NCBI GenBank assembly: GCA_910585535.1
Contig: CAJUFK010000007.1
Location: 1 to 56,087, forward strand
DNA: 56,087 nucleotides
Reading direction: 5' to 3'
Origin: an uncultured Angelakisella sp.
Lineage (GTDB): Bacteria > Bacillota > Clostridia > Oscillospirales > Ruminococcaceae
Part shown: positions 48,992 through 56,087 of the stretch, piece after piece
How the letters are laid out: every line of letters starts with the position of its first letter
How positions within the stretch are numbered: the stretch's first letter is position 1
Translations under genes and position numbers: made by a program
The notes under the pieces: model-generated
Databases searched by the model: none
What the model saw: only the letters and a program-made list of their open reading frames with translations
What the model was told of the DNA's origin: nothing

Positions 48992-49006
48992 CGAGAAAAA
49001 AAGCAA
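48978..49006 (-). promoter_or_regulatory. Promoter of the nrdD operon
   Basis: On the minus strand TTGCTT (49006-49001), a 17-base spacer and TACTAT (48983-48978) lie about 75 bases upstream of the nrdD start. Confidence 0.7.
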
Positions 49007-49053
49007 GAGGAGAAATGACGATTTTTAGGCGAATATTTTTACTAATACCTTTT

Positions 49054-49185
49054 TTGAACAAATTACCATCACTTTATTATCACATTTTAAGGTTTATCGG
49101 CTGATAGAACCAGCGTTGGCGGGACAAGAGGGGCAGGATAGAATTTTCTCACGGGGCCGAAAAAACTTTTCGGGGGCCTATTTTT
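49054..49185 (+). ncRNA. Possible small RNA on the plus strand
   Basis: A weak promoter (TTGAAC at 49054-49059 and TATTAT at 49075-49080, 15-base spacer) is followed about 75 bases later by a hairpin CCGAAAA/TTTTCGG (49157-49163, 49167-49173) with TTTTT at 49181-49185. No reading frame is present. This promoter-terminator pair in the 470-base gap between nrdD and tex may express a short RNA of about 100 bases. Evidence is slight. Confidence 0.25.
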
Positions 49186-49251
49186 GCCAGGAGGACAAGC
49201 AGTAGGCCGGCCCAAAACTTTACGCCCTTTGTTATGCAGTCATTTTCGTAG

Positions 49252-49357
49252 GTTGTGCCTGGAGCCCTAGCGGCGTTTTATCCGAAGTGCAAAACCGCCT
49301 CCCGCAGCCTGGCAAGAAACGTTGCTGCCTTCTGCTGCTCCTGACTCCAGGCACAAC
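49252..49357 (-). ncRNA. Structured RNA candidate closed by a perfect 13-bp stem, downstream of tex
   Basis: GTTGTGCCTGGAG (49252-49264) and CTCCAGGCACAAC (49345-49357) are perfect complements. Inside, two further hairpins can form: GGCG.TTTT with AAAA.CGCC (49272-49299), and GCAGC with GCTGC around GGCA/TGCC (49304-49338). Together they give a three-way junction. It begins 19 bases after the tex stop. It could be a 3' UTR structure, an independent RNA or a copy of an interspersed repeat. I do not recognise a named RNA family. Confidence 0.45.
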
Positions 49358-49376
49358 TTAGGTCCCGGCATATCCC

Positions 49377-51560
49377 TTAGCCGTGGAGCGGCGGGGAGGA
49401 TATGCCTTTCATGGTTAGGGAAATGCGCTTTCGACGGGTGTCTACCTCCAATACCTTGACCTTTACTATATCCCCTACCTTTACCACCTGGCTGGGATGT
49501 TTCACAAATTTGTCCGCCAACTGACTCACATGAACCAGCCCGTCCTCGTGTACCCCAATGTCTACAAATGCCCCAAAGTCCAAAACGTTCCGGACTGTAC
49601 CTGTCAAAACCATCTCCGGCTTTAGATCCTTTAGTTCCATCACATCTGTACGCAGCAGCGGCGGCGTCAGATCCTCCCGGGGATCCCGTCCAGGCTTCAA
49701 AAGCTCCTCAATAATGTCCCGGATGGTGGGCACCCCCACCCCCAGGCGGGCCGACAGCTCCGCCAGCCCCTTTCCCTCCGCCTGAGCCGGAAGCTCTCGG
49801 AGCGCAGCAGTCCCTACATCAGCCAAGGACCAGCCGCATTCCTCCAGAAGAGCCTTCGCGGCAGCGTAGCTTTCCGGATGGACAGCAGTGGCGTCCAACG
49901 GGTTCTTCGCCCCCGGGATACGCAGAAAGCCTGCACACTGTTCATAGGTCTTTTTCCCCAGCTTGGGCACCTTCAGCAGCTGGCTTCGGGCAGTGAAGCT
50001 TCCGTTTTCCTCCCGGTAGGCTACAATGTTCTTGGCGATGGTCCCGTTGATCCCTGCCACGTGGCCCAGGAGGCTTCCGCTGGCGGTGTTCAGGTCCACC
50101 CCCACCCAGTTGACGCAGTTCTCCACCACGCCGCCCAAGGCGCTCTCCAGCCGGGCTGGGGGCATATCATGCTGGTACTGGCCGATGCCGATAGCCTTGG
50201 GGTCGATCTTCACCAGTTCCGCCAGGGGGTCCTGGAGCCGCCGGGCGATGGAGACAGCGCTTCTCAGGTTGACGTCGAACTGGGGAAACTCCTCACTGGC
50301 CAGCTTGCTGGCGGAATAGACCGAAGCCCCTGCCTCACTTACCACCAGGTAGGAGACGGCAGGCTGATAATCCGGCCCCAGCTCCCGGATGAGTTCCGCC
50401 ACCAGCTGCTCCGATTCCCGGCTGGCAGTGCCGTTGCCAATGGAGATCACCGTCACCTGGTGTTTCTTGATAAGGGCGGTCAGCTTCTTTTTTGCCTCCG
50501 CCACCTTATTGTAGGGCTGGGTGGGATAGACCACTGTGGTATCCAGCACCTTGCCGTTGCCATCCACCACTGCGATCTTACATCCGTTTCGGTATCCGGG
50601 GTCCAGCCCAAGCACCACCCGGTCTTTTACCGGGGGCTGCATCAGCAGGTGATGGAGGTTCTCCCCAAAAACCTTGATGGCCTGTTCACTGGCGGCCTCA
50701 AAGAGGTTGGAGAAGGTCTCGTTCTCCATGGAGGGGGCAATCAAACGCTTCCAGCTGTCCCGGGCGGCGGACTCCACCGCTCGGGCGCAGGCGTTCTTTG
50801 CGATGACTGCCCGGCGGCAGATGACCCTTACCGCCTTCTCCTCCTCCAACTCCAGGCCGGCTTTCAGGGCCCCCTCCTTCACCCCCCGGTTGATGGCCAA
50901 CACCCGGTGGGGGGCGATGCGGCCCACCGCTTCGGAGAATTCGGCGTACATGGCGTAGGTCCCGGTCTCCCCCTCCGGAGCCGCCGCAGTGGAAACGATG
51001 AGCCCGTCCTGCTGAATAAGCCGCCGCAGCTCCCCGCGGATGTCTGCATCGTCGGAAAGCTCCTCGGCGATAATGTCCAGCGCCCCCTGGAGGGCAGCCT
51101 CCGGGGTCTCCACCCCCTTCTCTTCGCTGACATACTCCCTGGACATCACCAGGGGATCCGCCAAGCTGTTCTGGGCCCGGATGGCGGCGGACAAGGGTTC
51201 CAGCCCCCTTTCCCGGGCGACGCTGGCCCGGGTGCGGCGCTTCTGCTTATAGGGGCGGTAAAGGTCCTCCACCACTGCCAGGGTCTGGGCGGCGGCGATG
51301 GACTCCTCCAGTTCCGGGGTGAGCTTCCCCTGTTCCCCAATCGAAGAAAGCACTTCCCCCTTGCGTTTCTCCAAATTCCGCAGATACCCCAGGCGGTCGT
51401 CCAGCTCCCGCAGAGCCGTATCCTCCATGCTGCCGGTGGCCTCCTTGCGGTACCTGGCGATAAAGGGGATGGTATTCCCCTCGTCAATCAGGTCCACCGC
51501 CGCCTTTACCTGCTGTTCGCCCAGAGAAAGCTCCTGGGCAAGGCGTTTGATTAGATCCAT
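49377..51560 (-). CDS. tex: RNA-binding transcription accessory protein Tex
   Basis: The 727-residue protein has the N-terminal Tex helical region (QELSLGEQQVKAAVDLIDEG, IPFIARYRKEATGS). A YqgF-like RNase H fold (about 325-460, VLGLDPGYRNGCKIAVVDGN) is followed by helix-hairpin-helix units (about 500-560, ending in LDATAVHPESY). A C-terminal S1 domain (about 645-715) includes VLDFGAFVDIGVHEDGLVHVS. Tex binds nucleic acid and influences transcription. The ATG at 51560 follows GGGGAGG, immediately after a terminator hairpin. Upstream in-frame ATGs lie before that hairpin and are rejected. Confidence 0.93.
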   Translation of the reverse strand: MDLIKRLAQELSLGEQQVKAAVDLIDEGNTIPFIARYRKEATGSMEDTALRELDDRLGYLRNLEKRKGEVLSSIGEQGKLTPELEESIAAAQTLAVVEDLYRPYKQKRRTRASVARERGLEPLSAAIRAQNSLADPLVMSREYVSEEKGVETPEAALQGALDIIAEELSDDADIRGELRRLIQQDGLIVSTAAAPEGETGTYAMYAEFSEAVGRIAPHRVLAINRGVKEGALKAGLELEEEKAVRVICRRAVIAKNACARAVESAARDSWKRLIAPSMENETFSNLFEAASEQAIKVFGENLHHLLMQPPVKDRVVLGLDPGYRNGCKIAVVDGNGKVLDTTVVYPTQPYNKVAEAKKKLTALIKKHQVTVISIGNGTASRESEQLVAELIRELGPDYQPAVSYLVVSEAGASVYSASKLASEEFPQFDVNLRSAVSIARRLQDPLAELVKIDPKAIGIGQYQHDMPPARLESALGGVVENCVNWVGVDLNTASGSLLGHVAGINGTIAKNIVAYREENGSFTARSQLLKVPKLGKKTYEQCAGFLRIPGAKNPLDATAVHPESYAAAKALLEECGWSLADVGTAALRELPAQAEGKGLAELSARLGVGVPTIRDIIEELLKPGRDPREDLTPPLLRTDVMELKDLKPEMVLTGTVRNVLDFGAFVDIGVHEDGLVHVSQLADKFVKHPSQVVKVGDIVKVKVLEVDTRRKRISLTMKGISSPPLHG

Positions 51561-51573
51561 GTTTTTCCTCCCC

Positions 51574-51616
51574 AAAAAAAGCGGCAGGCGCCAGCGAAGG
51601 CGATCCTGCCGCTTTC
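51574..51616 (-). terminator. Terminator between bactofilin and tex genes
   Basis: On the minus strand AAAGCGGCAGG..CGCC pairs with GGCGCCTGCCGCTTT and is followed by seven T residues. It ends 3 bases before the purine-rich ribosome binding site of tex. Transcripts entering tex must therefore pass it or start within it. Confidence 0.85.
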
Positions 51617-51695
51617 CTAAGTTTTCCTTTTGCCACCCGGTCTCCGGGAAAGCCATCCCAGTTCCGGCCTTTGCCGCTTCCAATTTCAGGCGGCT

Positions 51696-52283
51696 TTATT
51701 TCATTTCCACGCGGCCATTGATGTGAGCGCCCAGGGTGGTGGTGATGTCCTTGGTGGAGATGTCGCCGGCCACCACGCTTTTGGCCCCCAGGTTGAGGTT
51801 TCCGGCGCAGTTGAGGTTACCGGTGATGCTGCCCTCCAGGGTCATCTCCGCAGCCTGCATATCCCCTTCTACAGCGGAGCCCACCTGGAGTACCAGGTCG
51901 GTGGAGGAAACGATATTTCCCCGAACCTTGCCGCCGCCGGTGACGAGAACGCCTTTCCCGGTGATATTTCCGATGACCTCGCCCTGGATACAGACCTTGC
52001 TTTCGCATTCGATGTTCCCCTGAACCGTGCCGGCTATGGTAATGGGGCCCTTGGCGGTAAGGTCTCCGGTAAAGGCGGCAGCCTTGCCGATTACGGTGGA
52101 CTGCTCCTGAACCTCACGTTTTGCGGCCTTATCGTCGTCGGTATCCCAAACATCCTCCTTGACGGGAACGGCCTCCGGGGCTGCCATCTCATCCTGAGAA
52201 CCGCCGGTCTCCATAATATCCTCGTCGGTATCCCCTACCTGGATGATGCCGCCCAGATTTCGGTTTTTCTTAAACATAGCCAT
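51696..52283 (-). CDS. Bactofilin-family polymer-forming protein
   Basis: The 195-residue cytoskeletal protein has residues 1-60 acidic and disordered, with an N-terminal MAMFKKN start. Residues 62-190 are the right-handed beta-helix of short repeats such as GDLTAKGPITIAGTVQGNI and EGSITGNLNCAGNLNLGA. Bactofilins form filaments at membranes and affect cell shape or envelope proteins. It is a single-gene unit with a consensus promoter and terminator. Confidence 0.92.
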   Translation of the reverse strand: MAMFKKNRNLGGIIQVGDTDEDIMETGGSQDEMAAPEAVPVKEDVWDTDDDKAAKREVQEQSTVIGKAAAFTGDLTAKGPITIAGTVQGNIECESKVCIQGEVIGNITGKGVLVTGGGKVRGNIVSSTDLVLQVGSAVEGDMQAAEMTLEGSITGNLNCAGNLNLGAKSVVAGDISTKDITTTLGAHINGRVEMK

Positions 52284-52357
52284 GGTGCAAACTCCTTTCT
52301 GCGGACCCGTCCCTCTGTACAGCCTGGAACAGGGCCGGTTCTTCCTTATACCCTTTA

Positions 52358-52386
52358 AGTATAATTTCCCAAGAGGCGATTGTCAA
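52358..52386 (-). promoter_or_regulatory. Promoter of the bactofilin gene
   Basis: On the minus strand TTGACA (52386-52381), a 17-base spacer and TATACT (52363-52358) precede the gene by about 75 bases. Confidence 0.85.
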
Positions 52387-52412
52387 GGCAAACCGTGTAA
52401 TTCCTGCCACAG

Positions 52413-52446
52413 AAAAAGCGCCATCCAGCAAAAGGATGACGCTTTC
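52413..52446 (-). terminator. Terminator after the ferredoxin gene
   Basis: On the minus strand AAAGCG.CATCC pairs with GGATG.CGCTTT and is followed by TTTTC. It lies 20 bases after the ferredoxin stop and ahead of the bactofilin promoter. Confidence 0.85.
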
Positions 52447-52465
52447 AGCAGGCTTTACCGTTTTC

Positions 52466-52636
52466 TCAGCCTTCGTGGATGGCGCTAGTGGGGCAGATTC
52501 CGGCGCAGGTCCCGCAGTCGATGCAGGTGTCAGCGTTAATCTCGTAGTGGGCGTCGCCCTGAGAGATTGCGCTTACAGGGCACTCGCCCTCGCAGCTGCC
52601 GCAGCTGATGCATTCGTCGCTGATTACATATGCCAT
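52466..52636 (-). CDS. 2[4Fe-4S] ferredoxin
   Basis: This 56-residue electron carrier of clostridial type has two CxxCxxCxxxCP motifs. The first is CISCGSCEGECP (residues 9-20) and the second is CIDCGTCAGICP (residues 38-49). Each cluster takes three cysteines from one motif and one from the other. The ATG at 52636 follows GGGAGG. It is a monocistronic unit with its own promoter, hairpin-containing leader and terminator, as befits a highly expressed carrier for anaerobic redox enzymes. Confidence 0.95.
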   Translation of the reverse strand: MAYVISDECISCGSCEGECPVSAISQGDAHYEINADTCIDCGTCAGICPTSAIHEG

Positions 52637-52702
52637 TTCAGATACACCTCCCTGAATGTCTGAGCCCGCACCCCAGCCGGGGGCACAGGTTCTGTGCCTC
52701 TT

Positions 52703-52730
52703 ATTGTAGCATAAACCTGAAAAAATGCAA
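52703..52730 (-). promoter_or_regulatory. Promoter of the ferredoxin gene
   Basis: On the minus strand TTGCAT (52730-52725), a 16-base spacer and TACAAT (52708-52703). A perfect 7-bp hairpin (GGCACAG/CTGTGCC) follows in the leader near 52682-52698. Confidence 0.75.
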
Positions 52731-52747
52731 CTGGTTTTTTTGTCTCC

Positions 52748-53608
52748 TCAGGATTTTTCTTCTGTTTGGCTCTCCTTGCGGCTTCCTCCCTTGCCCCCGT
52801 CCCGGATGACCCGGACGTCGGCTTTGTTATAGGCGGTCAGGACCCCCTCCCCGCTGGACTGGAGGTCCACCTTCAGCTGGCCGGTAAGGAGGCTTACTTC
52901 CTTGACCACGCCTCGCCCGTCGGGGGTATTCACCGTGGCCCCTACCCGGGGGGTGGTACGCAGCAGCTCCTCATAGGCGGGCTGTTCGTATTTCAGGCAG
53001 CACATCAGCCGCCCGCAGGTGCCGGAAATCTTGGTGGGGTTGAGGGAAAGCCCCTGTTCCTTGGCCATTTTAATGGACACCGGCTGGAACTCCCCCAAAA
53101 AGGAGGAGCAGCAGAAGGGCCGCCCACAGATGCCAAGGCCCCCCAGCATCTTGGCCTCGTCCCGGACCCCGATCTGCCGCAGTTCGATGCGGGTACGGAA
53201 CACCGAAGCAAGATCCTTTACCAGCTCCCGGAAGTCCACCCGGCCGTCGGCGGTAAAGTAAAAGAGGATCTTGGAGTTGTCAAAGGCGTATTCCACCCCC
53301 ACCAGCTTCATTTCCAGCCGGTTAGCGGCGATTTTCTCCTGACAGATGCGGTAGGCCCGCTTCTCCTTTTGGTGGTTCTCCTCGACGCGCCGCAGATCGT
53401 CCTTTCCAGCAAATCGAACCACCTTCCGAAGGGGCTTTACAATGCTGTCGTCCTCCACTTCCCGGTTGGGGATGGCTACAATGCCAAACTCCACCCCTCG
53501 GGCGGTCTCTACGATCACCTGGTCGTTCCGTGCAAATTTCTTGTCACAGGGGTCAAAATAGTAAATCTTTCCGACTTCCTTAAATCTTACACCGACAATT
53601 TCCGCCAT
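52748..53608 (-). CDS. ricT: RicT (YaaT/PSP1 domain) protein
   Basis: The 286-residue protein has the PSP1 C-terminal domain at its core and the cysteine cluster CGRPFCCSSFLG (about 160-171) and CGRLMCCLKYE (about 197-207). In Bacillus these belong to the Fe-S-carrying RicAFT complex, which stimulates RNase Y cleavage. It follows holB after a 96-base gap containing a GC-rich hairpin, in the conserved darA-holB-ricT order. Confidence 0.93.
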   Translation of the reverse strand: MAEIVGVRFKEVGKIYYFDPCDKKFARNDQVIVETARGVEFGIVAIPNREVEDDSIVKPLRKVVRFAGKDDLRRVEENHQKEKRAYRICQEKIAANRLEMKLVGVEYAFDNSKILFYFTADGRVDFRELVKDLASVFRTRIELRQIGVRDEAKMLGGLGICGRPFCCSSFLGEFQPVSIKMAKEQGLSLNPTKISGTCGRLMCCLKYEQPAYEELLRTTPRVGATVNTPDGRGVVKEVSLLTGQLKVDLQSSGEGVLTAYNKADVRVIRDGGKGGSRKESQTEEKS

Positions 53609-53704
53609 GGGAACCTCCGTTTTTGATTGATTCTTCCGGGCCCAGGCCCGGCGGCAGCCCCTTGGCCGGGCTGTCCAAGCCTTTGCTCCGCCTGGGGGTA
53701 CTGG

Positions 53705-54613
53705 CTAATTTTTCTTCATCAGCAGCGCCGTCAGAAGCGGAAGGTATCCGTTCTGCCGGTTTCGCTCCTCCGCCCTTTGCAGGCGGCGGCGCAGGGCTGC
53801 GCCGGCTGCGGGAGCGGCTCCCAGTTCCTCCAGCAGCTCTGGAAGCATGGAAAGGCGCAGGGCCGCCTCCAAAAAGAGGGTGTACTCCTGCCTGTCCTTT
53901 TCATGTGGGACCCCTGCCGCCATAGCGCCCCAGGTATCATCCAGGAACAGGGCTTGGAGCAGGGCTTTTGCGTCTTGGGCCCGCTTCGCCGTTTGGGGGT
54001 GGGTGAGTATCCTCTCCCCCTCTCCCAAGGAGCCGGCGGCCAGGAGGGCCGCTTCCCGGCATTCCTCCTCTGTCCTCTTGGGGAAGCGCTCCCCAAGGGC
54101 CTTGGCGCAGTCTGATACGGTCAGGGGGCGCAGGGCCACGGTGGTCACCCGGGACAGGATGGTGGGCAGCAGACGGAACTTGTTGTCACAGGTAAAGATG
54201 AAACAGGTGTCCTCCGGCGGCTCCTCAATAACCTTAAGCAGGATATTCTGGGAGTCCCAGGAAAGCCGTCCCGAATTGGTCAGGATGATGACCTTGGCCC
54301 TGCCCTCGTGGGGGCCTACATAGGCGCTGGCTCTCAGTTCCCGGATAAAGTCCACCTGTTCCTTGGTGGGGATGTCTTCCACCAGGGTAACGTCTCTGTG
54401 GACCCCCGACAACACTTTTTTGCAGGGAAGGCATTCCCCGCACATCTCCCCCTCCTGACGCTGGCAAAGGACGGAGCCTGCCAGGGCGAGGGCCAGAGCG
54501 GTGCGTCCGCTCCCCGGCTCTCCCTCCAGGCAGAGGCTTTGGGGCAGGCGGTGTTCCCGGGTCATCTCCCAAAGAGGGGAGGGCAGCGGCGGAAGCTTTT
54601 TGCCCTTTTCCAT
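53705..54613 (-). CDS. holB: DNA polymerase III delta-prime subunit
   Basis: The 302-residue clamp-loader subunit has a Walker-A-like loop GEPGSGRTALALA, with Arg in place of the catalytic Lys (usual for delta-prime). It has a zinc-finger region (CQRQEGEMCGECLPCKK), NILLKVIEEPPED and the SRC-like motif ILSRV. Its ATG shares a base with the darA stop (TGATG). Confidence 0.9.
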   Translation of the reverse strand: MEKGKKLPPLPSPLWEMTREHRLPQSLCLEGEPGSGRTALALALAGSVLCQRQEGEMCGECLPCKKVLSGVHRDVTLVEDIPTKEQVDFIRELRASAYVGPHEGRAKVIILTNSGRLSWDSQNILLKVIEEPPEDTCFIFTCDNKFRLLPTILSRVTTVALRPLTVSDCAKALGERFPKRTEEECREAALLAAGSLGEGERILTHPQTAKRAQDAKALLQALFLDDTWGAMAAGVPHEKDRQEYTLFLEAALRLSMLPELLEELGAAPAAGAALRRRLQRAEERNRQNGYLPLLTALLMKKN

Positions 54614-54936
54614 CAGACCTTCTCGAACCGCTCCACGTTCATAACAAAGATGGTGGCGCCCCCTACGGTGACCTGCACCGGCATTCCGGCGTACATCCCT
54701 GCGCTGAAGGAGGCGGTGGAGGGGACCATCTTGGTGCGCTTGCGGGAATTGGCGGAGATGATTTCGATCACGTTGTCCACCTTCCCATCCTCCACGCCGA
54801 TGAGGAGGGTGGTGTTCCCCGACATGAGGAAACCGCCGGTGGTGGCCAGACGGGTCACCGAATACTGCTCCCGGGTCAGCTGCCGGGATACATTGGCGCT
54901 GTCGTCATTGGATACGATGGCCAGGATCATTTTCAT
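54613..54936 (-). CDS. darA: Cyclic-di-AMP receptor DarA/PstA
   Basis: The 107-residue PII-like protein has MILAIVSNDDSANVSRQLT at the start, RLATTGGFLMSGNTTLLIGV with the nucleotide-binding loop, and ATIFVMNVERFEKV at the end. It binds cyclic di-AMP; downstream partners are unknown. The ATG at 54936 follows AAAGGGAG. The order (decarboxylase)-darA-holB-ricT matches the Bacillus yaaO-tmk-yaaQ-yaaR-holB-yaaT cluster, but tmk and yaaR are missing. Confidence 0.94.
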   Translation of the reverse strand: MKMILAIVSNDDSANVSRQLTREQYSVTRLATTGGFLMSGNTTLLIGVEDGKVDNVIEIISANSRKRTKMVPSTASFSAGMYAGMPVQVTVGGATIFVMNVERFEKV

Positions 54937-54984
54937 GGTAAAGTCACTCCCTTTGCCGGGAAATCCCGGCGGACATTTCACTTT

Positions 54985-54993
54985 ATTATAGCA
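54985..54993 (-). promoter_or_regulatory. Extended -10 promoter of the darA-holB-ricT operon
   Basis: On the minus strand TGCTATAAT is an extended -10 element (TGnTATAAT). No good -35 is present. A 9-bp inverted repeat (CCGGAAAAA/TTTTTCCGG) lies just upstream and may end transcription of the decarboxylase gene. Confidence 0.65.
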
Positions 54994-55077
54994 CACCTGC
55001 CGGAAAAAGGCCAGGTTTTTTTCCGGAGGTTTCCCATTCGCCGCCTGAGAGCCCGGCCGCAAAGCGGCGGACAGCCG

Positions 55078-56087
55078 CTACCGAACCACCCAAATCGTCT
55101 CCACCCCGCTGCTCTGCAAAAACCGCACCGTCTGGGCGGTGATCTCCTCCCCCGGCGTCAGCATGGGGATCCCCGGCGGACAGCTGCTCACCACCCGGGA
55201 GGATACCCGCCCCGGGCAGGCGCTGGCAGGAAGCTCGATCTCCCTCCGGGCCATGGCCTCCCCCACCGACAGGATCTGCCGGGGCAGCCGTATGGTGGAG
55301 GGATACCGGGGCTCCGGCATCAGCGTCCGCCCCTTGGCCGCCCCCGCCAGCGCGGAGCGCAGCCGGTCGATCTCCGCCTCGGTGTTTAGGGGGGAGAGCA
55401 TAAAGACCACCACCGTCCGGTCCAGGTACTCCGGTTCCACCCCCCGGGAGCGCAGGAACCGGCCAAAGCTTTCCGGCGTGTGGCCCAGGCTCTCAAAGCC
55501 CACCGCCAGGCGGATGGGATCCCGGACGAAGCCTTTTACCACGTCGTACCCGAATTCCCCCGCCTCCCGGCGAAGCTCTTCCACTGTGCCGGAAAGCTCC
55601 CAATAGTCCTTGGCCCCCTCGGTGATGGAGCGAAGGGCGTTTTCCGCCGAAAGCATGATAAGGTAGCTGGGGCTGGTGCTGCCAAAGAGGGACATGGCGT
55701 ACTTGGCCTCGGGGTAATCGTCCGGATCCGCCAGGTGCAACACCGCCGCCCCGGTGAGGGCGGGAAGGTTTTTGTGGAGACTGTCGCAGCAGAAGTCCGC
55801 CCCCAGGCTCATGGGGTGCAGCGCCGCCCGGAAACACCGGAGGTGCGCCCCATGGGCATTGTCCACCAGGAGGACCTTTTTCCTGCGGTGGCAGACCTCC
55901 GCGATGTCGGCGATGTTGGCCAGCTGCCCAAAGTAATCCGGGCTGGTGATGTACACCGACCCGGCGTCGGGGTGGGCGTCGATGGCCGCTTCCACATCCT
56001 CCGGGGTTGGGGGCAGGGCAAGGCCCGGGATCCCCTCCCGCCGGGAGGCGATACGCCCCGGCAGCCAGCAGGGATCCAGCCCCAGCA
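55078..56087 (-). CDS. Orn/Lys/Arg decarboxylase family protein, C-terminal part (cut by window edge)
   Basis: The visible 336 residues belong to a fold-type I PLP enzyme. ITSPDYFGQLANI and LLVDNAHGAHLRC are family motifs, and the PLP lysine is in DSLHKNLPALTG. The C-terminal part contains PPGIPMLTPGEEI, as in YaaO/SpeA-type enzymes. Its substrate (arginine, lysine or ornithine) cannot be decided. The N-terminus lies beyond base 56087. A short GC-rich hairpin follows the stop. Confidence 0.88.
   Translation of the reverse strand, partial: LGLDPCWLPGRIASRREGIPGLALPPTPEDVEAAIDAHPDAGSVYITSPDYFGQLANIADIAEVCHRRKKVLLVDNAHGAHLRCFRAALHPMSLGADFCCDSLHKNLPALTGAAVLHLADPDDYPEAKYAMSLFGSTSPSYLIMLSAENALRSITEGAKDYWELSGTVEELRREAGEFGYDVVKGFVRDPIRLAVGFESLGHTPESFGRFLRSRGVEPEYLDRTVVVFMLSPLNTEAEIDRLRSALAGAAKGRTLMPEPRYPSTIRLPRQILSVGEAMARREIELPASACPGRVSSRVVSSCPPGIPMLTPGEEITAQTVRFLQSSGVETIWVVR

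Noticed and set aside
49190..49376. 6S RNA
   Set aside because: The closing stem is suggestive, but the folding gives a three-way junction and not a long rod with a central bubble.

Overview
The window is a gene-dense, GC-rich segment of a chromosome that looks like an anaerobic, low-oxygen-adapted Firmicute, most likely a gut clostridium of the Oscillospiraceae type. The assignment is an inference from gene content: FtsEX with a coiled-coil M23 hydrolase, DarA/HolB/RicT in a row, a DUF4321 protein, the complete anaerobic cobalamin route, class III ribonucleotide reductase and a choloylglycine-hydrolase family enzyme. Most genes have strong AGGAGG-type ribosome binding sites, and many operons carry near-consensus TTGACA/TATAAT promoters with 16-18 base spacing. 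No tRNA, rRNA, CRISPR array or intact insertion sequence was seen.

Layout. 1-4.4 kb (minus): start of pyrE, M23 hydrolase, ftsX, ftsE, then a CdaR/PucR-type regulator. 4.7-8.3 kb (plus): rsuA, a double AbrB-like protein, dusB, DUF4321, and a BtuF-like lipoprotein. 8.3-9.1 kb (minus): a complete type III toxin-antitoxin locus. It has a consensus promoter, 2.75 copies of a 37-base RNA repeat that folds as a pseudoknot, a duplicated terminator and a ToxN/AbiQ-family endoribonuclease. 9.0-12.4 kb (minus): an FGE-like protein, two related TPR proteins and the cobalt chelatase CbiK, under their own promoter. 12.4-27.9 kb (minus): an 18-gene cobalamin operon, cbiD-L-F-G-H-J-ET-A-cobT-(small membrane protein)-cobU-cobS-(short CobU paralogue)-cobC-cbiB-cbiP-btuR-cbiC. 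Most junctions are 4-base overlaps. It is preceded by a structured leader with an intrinsic terminator. CbiK, encoded next door, would supply cobalt-sirohydrochlorin to the pathway.

28-33 kb: a palindromic 84-bp element, a MATE exporter and a choloylglycine/penicillin V acylase-family hydrolase divergent from a MerR regulator, and a GH13 amylase. 33.2-36 kb: an NMT1/SsuA-type ABC importer. 36-43.9 kb: a membrane histidine kinase and a LuxR-type response regulator. They are followed without a gap by nagB-like, nagA, pgi, class II aldolase and a PPi-type phosphofructokinase, a complete route from N-acetylglucosamine-6-phosphate into glycolysis. 43.9-48.9 kb (minus): the class III ribonucleotide reductase operon. 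The large subunit lacks the glycyl-radical segment, and a separate 51-residue gene carries it. nrdG and two DUF4261-like proteins follow. 49-52.6 kb: structured intergenic RNA candidates, tex, bactofilin and an 8-Fe ferredoxin. 52.7-56.1 kb: ricT, holB, darA and a truncated Orn/Lys/Arg decarboxylase.

The most interesting items are the type III toxin-antitoxin locus with its doubled terminator, the split ribonucleotide reductase, the non-canonical leader of the cobalamin operon, the paired CobU paralogues, and a perfectly closed structured RNA candidate downstream of tex.
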